IMG/VR virus record: IMGVR_UViG_3300012930_000008 | Location: 1-42,177 of that record | Length of the DNA stretch: 42,177 nucleotides | Source of the DNA: a virus | Strand: one strand, 5' to 3' | In this document: piece after piece, positions 19,594 through 28,376 of the stretch | Numbering within the stretch: position 1 is the stretch's first letter | Layout: every line of letters begins with the position of its first letter | Notes under the pieces: model-generated | What the model saw: only the letters and a program-made list of their open reading frames with translations | Database searches by the model: none | Told to the model about the DNA's origin: nothing | Made by a program: the position numbers and the translations under genes

Positions 19594-20905
19594 GCCTTGG
19601 CAAGCCGACTCGCTGCGCGCCCTCGCGATATCAGACCGCCTTTCCATCCGCGCCGGCCACGGCGTCGGCAAAACCACCGATCTCGCCTGGATCGTCCTCT
19701 GGTTCATGTGCACGCGCGTGCCGTTTAAGGTGCCGATCGTCGCCAACTCCCAAGACCAGCTGCGCGATGTCGTGTGGCCGGAAATCCGCAAGTGGCATGG
19801 CCGCCTGCCGGAGGCGCTGCGCGGCGAGCTGCAAATCGATGCCGAGCGCGTCTACATGACCGCCAAGCCGGAATGCTTCGCCGTCGCCCGAACCGCCTCC
19901 AAGGACAACCCCGAAGCTCTCCAAGGCTTCCACGAGGACAACCTCCTCTTCGTCGTCGAGGAGGCGTCCGGCATCCCCGACATCGTCTTCGAGGTCGGTG
20001 CCGGCTCGATGTCGACGCTGGGCGCCAAAATGGTGCTGTTTGCCAATCCGACGCGCTCGAGCGGCTTCTTCTATGACACCCACCACGGCATGCGTGACCG
20101 CTGGTCCACCATGCGCGTCAATTCTGAGGACGTGCCGCGCGCGCAAGGGCACATCGACGATATCGCCGCGAAATACGGCAAGGACAGCAATGCTTACCGT
20201 GTCCGCGTGCTCGGCGAATTCCCCGATACCGAGGACGATGCGGTTATTCCGCTGCATCTTTGCGAGGCCGCGGCGCGCCGCAAGGTGGCGGCAACGGATT
20301 ACCGGCCGGTGTGGGGCGTCGATGTCGCGCGCTTCGGCGATGATCGCAGCGCGCTCGCCAAGCGGCAGGGGAATACTCTGCTCGAGCCGGTGCGCGCGTG
20401 GCACGGCAAGGACACCATGCAACTCACCGGCCTCATCGTCGAGGAATGGAAGCTGACTCATGAGCTCGACCGGCCGTCCGAAATACTCGTGGATGTCATC
20501 GGGTTGGGTGCTGGCGTTGTCGATCGCCTGGGCGAGCTTGGTCTTCCTGTGCGGGGCGTTAACGTCGGCGAGGCCGCTGCTATATCCGATCGTTTCATGC
20601 GTCTTCGCGATGAGCTTTGGTTTCGCGCTCGCGATTGGCTGGCTGGTGGCAGTTCGGTATTACCGCAAGATGATCAGGCGCTCATCGCTGAGCTGAGCGC
20701 CCCGAAATACCGCATCGAATCGACCGGCAAGGTCAAGGTCGAGGCGAAGGACGAGATGAAGAAACGCGGCCATCGCTCGCCCGATCTCGCCGATGCGTTC
20801 TGCCTCACCTTCGCCGGCGGGCTCGACCGCAAGCCGGACGAGATGGTCGACAAGTATCGCCGCAAGCTCTACGGCGGCAAGCGGCGCTCGGCGTGGGCCG
20901 CGTGA
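19472..20905 (+). CDS. terL: terminase large subunit
   Basis: 477 residues. ATPase: Walker A GHGVGKTT (62-69), Walker B LLFVVEEAS (158-165) with catalytic Glu. Nuclease: Asp284 in WGVDVARFGDD, Asp341 in ILVDVIG, Asp438/441 in SPDLADAF. This is the DNA-packaging motor and headful or cos nuclease acting at the portal. The start overlaps terS by 122 bases, and no later ATG keeps the N-terminal helices, so the overlap seems real. The stop overlaps the GTG of the next gene. The mode of packaging cannot be read directly. Confidence 0.95.
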   Translation: MSDTTASQRFSPESLAARKTLRRWHLDPLAFVTEALQAQPEPWQADSLRALAISDRLSIRAGHGVGKTTDLAWIVLWFMCTRVPFKVPIVANSQDQLRDVVWPEIRKWHGRLPEALRGELQIDAERVYMTAKPECFAVARTASKDNPEALQGFHEDNLLFVVEEASGIPDIVFEVGAGSMSTLGAKMVLFANPTRSSGFFYDTHHGMRDRWSTMRVNSEDVPRAQGHIDDIAAKYGKDSNAYRVRVLGEFPDTEDDAVIPLHLCEAAARRKVAATDYRPVWGVDVARFGDDRSALAKRQGNTLLEPVRAWHGKDTMQLTGLIVEEWKLTHELDRPSEILVDVIGLGAGVVDRLGELGLPVRGVNVGEAAAISDRFMRLRDELWFRARDWLAGGSSVLPQDDQALIAELSAPKYRIESTGKVKVEAKDEMKKRGHRSPDLADAFCLTFAGGLDRKPDEMVDKYRRKLYGGKRRSAWAA

Positions 20906-21165
20906 GCGGCATTGAGAACGACGTGCGGGATCGCCTACCCGCCGAATTCGTTGTCGTCAGAAGTCTCGTGTTCGATGCGGAAACACAAATCGGCGTCGTC
21001 GTTTGTCGGCGCGATTCGCTTGATCAGCCGGCATCCGAGCGGCGCCACTGGGCGGCGCGCGCTCCGATTGACGCGCCTGATGCCGCCGATATCCTGATCG
21101 CCGGACTCGGCAGGGCGTGGTTGACCGAATTGCCAGACTGTGACGATCCCGTTATGGTTGCATGA
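20902..21165 (+). CDS. hypothetical protein between terminase and portal
   Basis: 87 residues from GTG overlapping the terL stop (an upstream in-frame GTG at 20893 is less likely). The beta-rich start VVVRSLVFDAETQIGVVVCRR is followed by an Arg/Ala-rich middle. The stop overlaps the portal ATG. Tight coupling on both sides supports translation. No family recognised. Confidence 0.65.
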   Translation: MSGIENDVRDRLPAEFVVVRSLVFDAETQIGVVVCRRDSLDQPASERRHWAARAPIDAPDAADILIAGLGRAWLTELPDCDDPVMVA

Positions 21166-23321
21166 TGGCGGATGAGACAACCTATGCCACCAGCGCGGCC
21201 GAGCCCGATGCGACGACCGCGTCCGAGCAGGACGAGGACGAGCTTTTCCTCACCATCAAGGGCTGGCACAAGGACAGCCGCAAGCATCTCGCCGATTGGG
21301 TGGTCGAGGCGGCCGAGAGCTTCGCCATGGTCTCGGGCGATCAATGGGAGGCCGAGGACAAGCGGCTGCTGACCGAGATGGACCGCGCGCCTGTCGTCTT
21401 CAATCGCGTCGGCCCGGTCGTCGATAGTGTCAGTGGCATGGAGGTCAATCATCGCAACGATACGATCTACATTCCGCGCCAAGTCGATCAGACCGGGCTC
21501 AACGATCTCCTCACCAACGCGGCGAAATTCTTCCGCGAGGAGAGCGAGGCCGAGGACGAGGAGTCTGATGCTTTCTTTGATACGGTTGTATGCGGCCTTG
21601 GCTGCACGGAAACCCGGCCGGACTTCGAGGAGGACCCGGAAGGCCTTATTCCTGTTGATCGCATCGACCCTCTGACGGCGTGGTACGACCCGACCTCACG
21701 CAAGCGCAACCTCTCCGATCGGCGCTACTGCGGCTATGACCGCGAGATGGCGTTCAGCGAGGCGAAGGCGCTTTTCCCCGATGCCGAGGATGACGATCTC
21801 GATGCGGTGTGGGCGCATGTTGAGCGGCCGGACGCGGCCGATCCGCACGATGCGACGCCGCAGCTCGCCTACAACCAGGGCGATCAGGGTAATAAGGATC
21901 CGCTGCGCAAGCCGACCGTGGTCATCGTTTATTGCGAGTGGTACGAGCGCGAGACCTATCATATCGGCGTCGACCCGTTCACCCAGAAGCGGGCCGAGTT
22001 CACCTCGGCGCAAGCTGGCAAGGCGCGCGATCGGCTGAAGGTCTTCGGGATTCCGTTCGAGACCGCGCAGATGACCCGCAAGGTCTTCCGCAACGCCTTC
22101 ATCGGCGGCAAGATACTGAAGCAGGGCAATGGGCGCTGCCCGCACGAGTTCACCATAAATTTCATCACTGGCAAGCGCGACCGAAACAAGAATACCTGGT
22201 ACGGCATTGTCCGCGCGATGAAGGACCCGCAGCGCTGGGCGAATAAGTTCTTCAGCCAAATCCTGCACATTATCAATAGCAATGCGAAAGGCGGCGTCGT
22301 CGCCGAGCGCGGTGCCTTCGAGAACGACCGTCAGGCGGAAGCGGATTGGGCGCGCTCGGACGCGATTATCTGGGCGAAGCCCGGCGCGCTGGAGAAGATA
22401 CAGCCGCGCGAGGCTATCGTCTTTCCGGTCGGCTTGGACAAGCTGATGGAATACGCGGCAGGCTCGATTCCAGACGTGACCGGGGTCAATCTCGAAATTC
22501 TCGGCCTCGCCGACCGCGAGCAGGCCGGCGTCCTGGAATACCAGCGCAAGCAGTCCGGCATGACGGTGCTGGCGACGCTGTTCGACAGCCTGCGGCGCTA
22601 CCGCAAGCAGCAGGGCCGCGCCATGCTCTACATCATGACGCACTACATTCCGAAGGGGCGGCTGATCCGCATCGACAGCGAGAACGGGCCGAAATACGTG
22701 CCGTTTCTGAAGGACGAGAGCGTCCTCAAATACGATGTGATCGTCGACGAAAGCCCGACCTCGCCGAATCAGAAGGAGGCGATTTGGTCGATGGTGATGG
22801 GCATGCTGCCGATGCTGGCGAAGGCGCCGGTGCCGACCGCGGTATGGGCGGAAATCCTGAAATACTCGCCGCTGCCGGAGAGCGTGGCGCAGAAGATCGG
22901 CGGCATGCTGAGCCAGGCGCCGCCGCCGGTGCCGCCGCAGGTCCAGAAGCAAATGCAATCGCTGACCGATCAGCTTCAGGGCTTGCAGAAACAGCTTCAG
23001 CAGGCCGAGCAGGAGAAGGAGTCGCTGCGCCAGAACAACGATCTGAAGGCGCAGGAGTTTCAATTCGGTATGGCGATGGAGAAGCAGAAGGCGGACGCCG
23101 AGGCGGTGCTGGCGGTGCAGGAATTGGAGCTCAAGAAGCGGATCGCCGAGGTCGAGATGCAGATTCAGCGCGAGCGGGCACAGCAGGAGATCGCCATCAA
23201 GCAGGCGACGGCGGCTTCCGATATCGATGTCGAGCAGAAGAAGGTCGAGATTCAGCGCGAGAGTGCGAAGGTGAAGGATCGCGCTGCGGCGAAGCAGAAG
23301 ACGGGAGCCGATCATGGTTGA
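21162..23321 (+). CDS. portal protein, P22 type
   Basis: 719 residues. It resembles the P22-like portal family: SGDQWEAEDKRLL, FNRVGPVVDSVSGMEVNHR, VCGLGCTETRPDFEED, RIDPLTAWYDPTSRKRNLSD, then a wing and stem, with GVNLEILGLADREQAGVLE in the later part. The C-terminal 120 residues (about 590-719) are a long Gln/Glu/Lys coiled-coil barrel (LQKQLQQAEQEKESLRQNND). Twelve copies form the DNA gate at one capsid vertex, binding terminase outside and the gp4-like adaptor later. Start ambiguous between 21162 and 21165. Confidence 0.93.
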   Translation: MMADETTYATSAAEPDATTASEQDEDELFLTIKGWHKDSRKHLADWVVEAAESFAMVSGDQWEAEDKRLLTEMDRAPVVFNRVGPVVDSVSGMEVNHRNDTIYIPRQVDQTGLNDLLTNAAKFFREESEAEDEESDAFFDTVVCGLGCTETRPDFEEDPEGLIPVDRIDPLTAWYDPTSRKRNLSDRRYCGYDREMAFSEAKALFPDAEDDDLDAVWAHVERPDAADPHDATPQLAYNQGDQGNKDPLRKPTVVIVYCEWYERETYHIGVDPFTQKRAEFTSAQAGKARDRLKVFGIPFETAQMTRKVFRNAFIGGKILKQGNGRCPHEFTINFITGKRDRNKNTWYGIVRAMKDPQRWANKFFSQILHIINSNAKGGVVAERGAFENDRQAEADWARSDAIIWAKPGALEKIQPREAIVFPVGLDKLMEYAAGSIPDVTGVNLEILGLADREQAGVLEYQRKQSGMTVLATLFDSLRRYRKQQGRAMLYIMTHYIPKGRLIRIDSENGPKYVPFLKDESVLKYDVIVDESPTSPNQKEAIWSMVMGMLPMLAKAPVPTAVWAEILKYSPLPESVAQKIGGMLSQAPPPVPPQVQKQMQSLTDQLQGLQKQLQQAEQEKESLRQNNDLKAQEFQFGMAMEKQKADAEAVLAVQELELKKRIAEVEMQIQRERAQQEIAIKQATAASDIDVEQKKVEIQRESAKVKDRAAAKQKTGADHG

Positions 23322-23487
23322 TGAAGACACGGCGAGCGCGCGGCTTGAGCCTCTGGCACGTAAGCTTTGCGAGGATGACGGCGATGATCCGGATCGCAAG
23401 ATCAATGTAGTTATCGCAGGGAAAATTGTCGGAACGGTGCCGCTTTGGACGGCTTATCTTAACGCTGCGGGATTCACCAATGGCTGA
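23314..23487 (+). CDS. 57-residue hypothetical protein between portal and scaffold
   Basis: ATG 23314 overlaps the portal end by 8 bp, and the stop at 23485-23487 overlaps the scaffold start by 8 bp. The product (MVDEDTASARLEPLARKLC...INVVIAGKIVGTVPLWTAYL) is small and mixed alpha/beta. The symmetrical overlaps make a real coupled gene probable. Function unknown. Confidence 0.6.
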   Translation: MVDEDTASARLEPLARKLCEDDGDDPDRKINVVIAGKIVGTVPLWTAYLNAAGFTNG

Positions 23488-24343
23488 CGAAAACCTGACG
23501 GATTTCACGGCGGAAGAGACGGCGGCGACGCAGCCGGAGCCGCGCCAGCCAGCCGTGCCGGAAGCCGATGTTTCACGTGAAGCAATCCCGGATACGCCGG
23601 CGGAATCAACGGATGGCGACGGAAAGACGCTGGCCAAGCCGGATGCCATGGTGCCGTCCTCGCGGCTGCGCGAGGAGACCGAGCGGCGGCGCGCTAGCGA
23701 GCAGCGCTATCAGCGCGACATGGGCAAGCTCGAGGAGCGGCTGAACCTGCTTCAACGGGCGGTGACGCCGGCCGATCAGCCGAAGGCGCCCGATTGGGAT
23801 ACCGCGCCGCTTGACGCGGGGAAGCGGCTGGAAGCGGATGTGCGGCAGATTCTCCAGCGCGATGCTCATCGCGATCAGATGGAGAGTTTCCGCAATTCCT
23901 ACGCCGCGCATGCACAAAACTTCGCGCGCGAGCATCAGGATTTCGGCCAGGCTTATCATCATTTCATTCAGTCGATCGCCGGCGAGCTACAGGATGCCGG
24001 CTGGACCGATCCTGGCGTCGTGGCGCAAGAAATCCAGCGCATGGAGGCGGCGATTGCCTCGAAGGCGATGCGGGACGGCGTCAACCCGGCGGAGCGCATC
24101 TATGCCGTCGCCAAGCGGAGAGGCTATCAGGCGACCAATGGCGCTCAGCAGCCGGGCGCCGGCGATGGGAAGCAGCATGTCGAGACATTGCAGCGCGGCC
24201 AGCAGGCGGCAGCCTCGACAGCGCGGGCCGGCAACGCGCCGCCGGCCAATCTGACGCTGAACAAGCTGTTGGAGATGGATGACCACGACTTCGCCGAGAT
24301 CGCGACCAATCCGCGCAAGTGGCGGCAGATCATGGGCGGCTGA
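23480..24343 (+). CDS. scaffolding protein (putative)
   Basis: 287 residues from ATG 23480 (MADENLTDF); an upstream in-frame start would overlap its neighbour more. Composition is typical of podovirus scaffolds: an acidic disordered first 60 residues, coiled coil at about 70-100 (LREETERRRASEQRYQRDMG...LEERLNLLQ), a helical core, a Gln/Gly/Ala linker and a C-terminal charged helical hook (LLEMDDHDFAEIATNPRKWR) that would bind coat protein. The position between portal and capsid genes supports the role. Confidence 0.8.
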   Translation: MADENLTDFTAEETAATQPEPRQPAVPEADVSREAIPDTPAESTDGDGKTLAKPDAMVPSSRLREETERRRASEQRYQRDMGKLEERLNLLQRAVTPADQPKAPDWDTAPLDAGKRLEADVRQILQRDAHRDQMESFRNSYAAHAQNFAREHQDFGQAYHHFIQSIAGELQDAGWTDPGVVAQEIQRMEAAIASKAMRDGVNPAERIYAVAKRRGYQATNGAQQPGAGDGKQHVETLQRGQQAAASTARAGNAPPANLTLNKLLEMDDHDFAEIATNPRKWRQIMGG

Positions 24344-24530
24344 GGACTGGTATACCGCACGATAATATTGTAAAACCGTCTACCGCCTGTCTTCCGCGAT
24401 AGCGAGGGCCGTCGGCCGGGACGTTAAGCCGGTATTCGCCGCGCTCCTGCGACAAGGGAGCGGATCGCATGCACGCCAGCGACATGGCGGCACATCCGCA
24501 ACTTTCTTTGATCAAAGGAGACACCGTTTT
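24344..24530 (+). promoter_or_regulatory. leader region of the capsid gene
   Basis: This 187-bp gap holds an A/T-rich word GATAATATTGTAAAAC (from 24360) that may include a -10 box, though I see no good -35. It also has a hairpin CGCTCC (24452-24457)/GGAGCG (24467-24472) and the capsid ribosome site AAAGGAGA about 10 bases before ATG 24531. A separate strong leader suits a highly expressed protein. No gene seen. Confidence 0.45.
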
Positions 24531-26377
24531 ATGGCAGGCACATCTTATGGGGTTGATTAATTAGCCCCATGCGCAGTAAGATGGCATATGGTCAAAACGT
24601 GCGCTCGATGCGGGATCGTTGCCGAGATGGGCAAGGGGTCTCGTTGCTACTGTCAGCCCTGCACTCTGGAATATCAGCGCGAGTATCGCGCGGCGAACAA
24701 GGAGCGGCTGAAAGAGTACTGGCGTCTGAAGAATTTGCGCGACCGCGAAAATCCAGCGTGGACCACGAAAGAGCGAAAGCGTGGCCGCGATTACTGGCAG
24801 AAGGTCAGGCACGAAGCGATCATGGCGTATGGCGGGTATATTTGCGCTTGTTGTGGCGAGACGGAACCGAGGTTTCTGACCCTGGATCACATGAACAACG
24901 ACGGTGCCAATCACCGGCGTTCGCTTGGGTGGACAATCAGCAACGGACGAGGCTGCGGCGGTGCCATGCTGAATCATCTGAGACACACCGGGTATCCGCC
25001 CGGCTATCAGATTCTCTGCATGAACTGCAATTTCGGGAAGGCTCACAACGGCGGCGTTTGCCCACATATTACGGCGCATGCAAACCGCGTGAACTCAGGG
25101 GAAGCCCAGACCGGGTAATCCTGAACCGAGCCCAGCAATGGGAAGGCGCAACGACTATCCCTTCGGGGAGTACGGCCAAGCGGCCGGAAGCGCGCGGGGT
25201 CCTTCATCGGGACCATGATATAGTCTGCTCTGCATGGGAACATGCAGCAGCCCGCAAGGGCGGTCGGGAAAGTAGCGAATCCCGGCGAACGCAAGGCAAC
25301 AACGCCCTCGCCGTGAAGGCCTGGGCAAAGAAGCTGTTCGTCGAGGCGCTCAAGCAAACCCGATACGAGCAGTTCAAGGGCACCACCGGGACCGACAGCC
25401 TGATCACCCTGAAGACCGAGACCTCGAAGGGTCCGGGCGACCGCGTCACCATCGGGCTGCGCATGCAGCTCGTCGGCACCGGCGTGCAGGGCGATGCGAC
25501 GCTGGAGGGCCAGGAAGAGGCGCTCATCACCTATTCCGACAATCTCTTCATCGATCAGCTTCGTCACGCCGTGCGGTCGAGCGGCAAGATGTCGGAGCAG
25601 CGCGTGCCGTTCGAGGTCCGCGACGAGGCGCGAGCGGGCTTGCAAGACTGGTGGGCCGACCGCATCGATTGCTCGATGTTCAACCAGATCGCCGGCGCGA
25701 CGACGCAGCAGACACAGGCGAACGCGACGCAGAGCACCTCGATCTCGACGGCGTTCTCGGGCAACCAGGCGGCCATCGCGCCGACCGCTACGACCAACCT
25801 GATCATCTGCGACCAGAACGGCGGCAACACCACCGAGGCATCCCTCTCGGCGACCTTCATCATGAACCTGAAGGATGTCGACCGGGTCGTCGCCAAGGCG
25901 AAGACGGCGACGCCGGCGATCCGGCCACTGACGGTGAACGGGGACAAGATGTACGTCCTCTTCATCCACCCGAATCAGACGTACCAGTTTCGCACCAATA
26001 CCAACACGGGGCAGTGGATCGACATTCAGAAGGCGGTGCTGACCGGCGGCCGGATCGCCGATAACCCGATCATCACCGGGCTCATCGGCGTCTACAACAA
26101 TTGCGTCCTCGTCGAGGATGCGCGTGTGCCCTACGTCGCGTCTTCGGTGACCTCGTCGACCAACTACCGCCGCGGCATCTTCTGCGGCGCCCAGGCGGCG
26201 GCGATCGGCTTCGGGCGAGGGGGAGGCGCCGACAACATGTCATGGGTCGAGGAGCTTTTCGACTACGGCAATCAGCTCGGCGTCATGGCCGGGGCGATTT
26301 TCGGCATCAAGAAGCTGGTCTTCAACTCGGCCGACTTCGGGACGATCGTGATGTCGTCCTACGCGCCGGCATTGTAA
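24531..26377 (+). CDS. major capsid protein (N4-gp56/P22-coat type), interrupted by a group I intron
   Basis: Exons 24531-24553 and 25297-26377 join to 1104 nt, 367 residues, beginning MAGTSYGVNNALAVKAWAKK. The N4-gp56 family signature follows: KLFVEALKQTRYEQFKG, a beta-rich GDRVTIGLRMQLVG.G, LEGQEEALITYSDNLFIDQL and RDEARAGLQDWWADRIDC. The T=7-type HK97-fold coat would assemble on the scaffold. Unspliced RNA reads only nine codons before TAA (24558-24560). Exon 2 has no plausible own start with a ribosome site. The frame running open from 24569 through the intron into exon 2 encodes implausible sequence and is not the gene. Confidence 0.9.
24554..25296 (+). ncRNA. group I self-splicing intron (743 nt) in the capsid gene
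   Basis: P1: exon AUGGGGU (24547-24553) pairs with intron GCCCCAU (24564-24570), and the splice-site U forms the required U-G wobble with G24564. P7: GACTA (25153-25157) pairs with TAGTC (25221-25225), the latter in the hallmark context GATATAGTC. P9-type hairpins: TGCATG-GGAA-CATGCA (25231-25246), GCCC-GCAA-GGGC (25250-25261), both with GNRA-type loops, and CGGGA/TCCCG (25265-25284). The terminal omega G is 25296. Exact removal restores a sensible capsid N-terminus in frame. Confidence 0.9.
24588..25118 (+). CDS. HNH homing endonuclease encoded in the intron
   Basis: 176 residues, wholly inside the intron, between P1 and the P7-P9 core. The N-terminal four-Cys knuckle (CARC at 5-8, CQPC at 22-25) is followed by a basic helical linker rich in Arg/Lys/Tyr. 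The catalytic domain has CACCGE (86-91), LDHMNNDGANHR with Asp100-His101 and His109, GYPPGYQ, then LCMNCNFGKAH with C144, C147, N148 and H153: an HNH beta-beta-alpha metal fold. It should cut intron-less capsid genes to spread the intron. The ribosome site is weak. All key residues appear intact. Confidence 0.9.
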   Translation: MVKTCARCGIVAEMGKGSRCYCQPCTLEYQREYRAANKERLKEYWRLKNLRDRENPAWTTKERKRGRDYWQKVRHEAIMAYGGYICACCGETEPRFLTLDHMNNDGANHRRSLGWTISNGRGCGGAMLNHLRHTGYPPGYQILCMNCNFGKAHNGGVCPHITAHANRVNSGEAQTG

Positions 26378-26389
26378 GGAGGACCGCAC

Positions 26390-26857
26390 ATGGCGCTCTC
26401 GACCTCGACCAACTACAATCTCGGCAACATCAAGGCTGTTCACATCGGCAACATGTCGGTCTCCGGCAGCGCCGTGGTTCCCGCCACGGCGATCGCGCCA
26501 TCGGTCGGCGATATCGTGCTCCTGGCGAAAATTCCGCACGGCGCCGTGGTCGTCGATTTCTTCGAGGACCATACCTGTGCCGACACCGCGGGCCTCGATT
26601 TCGGCTTCAATACCGGGATCGTCGCCGGCGGCACCGGCAATCTCTCGGCCCTCATCGCCGCCGGCGCCAAGTCGACATTCAATCGCCGCAACGTCGTCAC
26701 CGCAGGCAATGGCGGCCAGGGGATCACCATCTCGCTGTCCGATCTCGACCCGAACCGCTTCGCCCAATTGACGGCGAAGGTGGCCTCGGGCTCGCTGACC
26801 TCGCAGGTCACCATCAATTGGACCTGCATCTATCGGCTGGACGGGCTACCGGGCTAA
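26390..26857 (+). CDS. putative capsid decoration/head protein
   Basis: 155 residues with a strong ribosome site AAGGAGG. Beta-rich and Gly/Ala-rich (IGNMSVSGSAVVPA, IPHGAVVVDFFEDHTCAD, RNVVTAGNGGQGITISLSD) and ends in a VTINWTCIYRL strand. The gene directly follows the capsid gene and precedes a strong terminator, so both are likely expressed at high level. Small beta proteins in this place usually decorate or stabilise the head. The family is not recognised by name. Confidence 0.7.
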   Translation: MALSTSTNYNLGNIKAVHIGNMSVSGSAVVPATAIAPSVGDIVLLAKIPHGAVVVDFFEDHTCADTAGLDFGFNTGIVAGGTGNLSALIAAGAKSTFNRRNVVTAGNGGQGITISLSDLDPNRFAQLTAKVASGSLTSQVTINWTCIYRLDGLPG

Positions 26858-26869
26858 GTATCCGATGTG

Positions 26870-26950
26870 GTAGGCTTCGCGGCGGTAACCACCGCGAGGT
26901 CTACTCGGGCTGTCTTCTCCAGGCCCTCCGCGAGGAGGCAGCCCGCTTTT
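26870..26950 (+). terminator. double hairpin and intrinsic terminator after the capsid genes
   Basis: The first hairpin has TCGCGG (26877-26882)/CCGCGA (26892-26897) nested in GTAG/CTAC. The second is 14 bp with two G-U pairs, CGGGCTGTCTTCTC (26906-26919)/GAGGAGGCAGCCCG (26932-26945), followed by C and TTTT (26947-26950). This is a convincing Rho-independent terminator. It would keep capsid and decoration mRNA levels above those of the following accessory block. Confidence 0.85.
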
Positions 26951-26960
26951 CGGGGGCGTG

Positions 26961-28376
26961 ATGAGCGAGCTTTTCGAGCAGGCCAAGGCGCATATCCACC
27001 GCAGCGAGTGGGAGCCGGCGATCGCGCTGCTGTCGCGCCATCTCAATACCAATTTCGACGACGACATCGCTCTCTGGTCGCTCGCCTCGTGCCTGATCGA
27101 GACCGGCCGGCAGGGCATCGCGGCGGCGCTGCTGCACCAGGCGCTCGCGGTGCGCAAGCAGAAGGGCGGCGGCATCTTCACCGACGCGCTCGCCAGCCTC
27201 GGTGCCGCCTATTTCACCATGGGCGACATCGAGCGCGCCGAAGGGCTCTATGATGCGGCGCTGAAGCATGAGCGGCATGAGCCCTCGCGCGCCGATCTCT
27301 TCGCCAATCTCGGCAAATGCTGCACCAACACCGGCGATCCGGTGCGGGCATTGCATTTCCTCAAGCAGGCGATGGCGATCCGGCCGGACCATGACGGCGC
27401 ATTGTTCAGCAGCCACTTCGCGCATCTCTCGCTCGGACACTGGCGCGAGGGCTGGACGGCAGCCGAGACGCGCTTTCTGCCGACCGTGGAGCAGACGCAG
27501 CGCCGCATCTACCGCGGGCTGCCGGAATGGGACGGCAGCCATGGCAAGACGGTGATCGTCTGGGGCGAGCAGGGCATCGGCGACGAGATCCTGTTCGCCT
27601 CTTGCATCCCGGACCTCGTCGAGCGTTCGGCACACGTCATCATCGATTGCCATCCCAGGCTTGAGGCGCTGTTCCGGCGCTCGTTCCAGCACTGCACGGT
27701 GCACGGCACGCGCAAGGTGCTGTCGTCGCTCGAATGGCTCGATCATGTCGAGCCGGACTGCTCGATCTCGATCGCCTCGCTGCCGAAGTTCTTCCGCAAC
27801 AGGGACGAGGATTTTCCGGGGACGCCGTATCTGATGGCCGATATTCCAGGTGTCGTTGTCGGGGATTCGTTTCGTCCGCGCATCGGCATCGCCTGGACCG
27901 GCGGCACGCCGAAGACCAACCAGCACGTCCGCTCGGTGCCGCTGCTGGCGCTGGAGCCTGTCTTCCGCGCTGTCGACGCCGATTTCTACTCGCTCCAATA
28001 TCAGGGCGACGCAGCGCGTGAGGTGTGCGAATTCGAGGAGAAGACGGGCATCAGGATCAAGCACTATCCGGGTTGGGTGCAGTGCCGGGACTACGACAAG
28101 ACGGCATCTTTCGTCGCCTCGATGCAGCTTGTTATCACGGTGGGAACGTCGATCCACCATCTCAGCAATGCGCTTGGCATACCGACCTGGACGCTGGTCC
28201 CGATACGCTGCGGTTGGCGCTACGCCGACAAGGGCAAGCTCTGGTACCGCTCCAGCTCGCGTTTCTTCCGGCAGACCGGCACGGCACGCGACCGAGGCGA
28301 GTGGGCGAGCGCCATAGGTGAGGTGGTCGACGAGTTGAGATCGATGGACGAGGCGATGCGGGAGGCAGCGGAATGA
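26961..28376 (+). CDS. TPR-containing glycosyltransferase
   Basis: 471 residues from ATG 26961 (a GTG one codon earlier is possible). Residues 1-150 are tetratricopeptide-type helical repeats (AIALLSRHL, LGAAYFTMGDIERAEGLYDA, LGKCCTNTGDPVRALHFL). From about 190 a GT-B-like domain begins (KTVIVWGEQGIGDEILFASC, GEQGIGDE at 202-209), as in bacterial TPR-glycosyltransferases. Near the end are VITVGTSIHHLSNALGIPTW and a sugar-nucleotide-type pocket. Probably adds sugars to a phage or host surface component; the acceptor is unknown. Confidence 0.8.
   Translation: MSELFEQAKAHIHRSEWEPAIALLSRHLNTNFDDDIALWSLASCLIETGRQGIAAALLHQALAVRKQKGGGIFTDALASLGAAYFTMGDIERAEGLYDAALKHERHEPSRADLFANLGKCCTNTGDPVRALHFLKQAMAIRPDHDGALFSSHFAHLSLGHWREGWTAAETRFLPTVEQTQRRIYRGLPEWDGSHGKTVIVWGEQGIGDEILFASCIPDLVERSAHVIIDCHPRLEALFRRSFQHCTVHGTRKVLSSLEWLDHVEPDCSISIASLPKFFRNRDEDFPGTPYLMADIPGVVVGDSFRPRIGIAWTGGTPKTNQHVRSVPLLALEPVFRAVDADFYSLQYQGDAAREVCEFEEKTGIRIKHYPGWVQCRDYDKTASFVASMQLVITVGTSIHHLSNALGIPTWTLVPIRCGWRYADKGKLWYRSSSRFFRQTGTARDRGEWASAIGEVVDELRSMDEAMREAAE

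Noticed and set aside
21696-23405. 569-codon open frame on the minus strand opposite the portal gene
   Set aside because: Antisense shadow of a high-G+C gene: Leu/Arg/His-rich with no motif, whereas the plus strand encodes an unmistakable portal protein.
24569-25296. N-terminal extension of the capsid frame through the intron
   Set aside because: The translated extension has low-quality composition, overlaps the HNH gene and intron core, and the intron model gives a better capsid start.
26901-28160. 419-codon minus-strand frame opposite the TPR glycosyltransferase
   Set aside because: Arg/Ala/Asp-rich antisense translation with no family resemblance; the plus-strand gene has clear TPR and transferase motifs.
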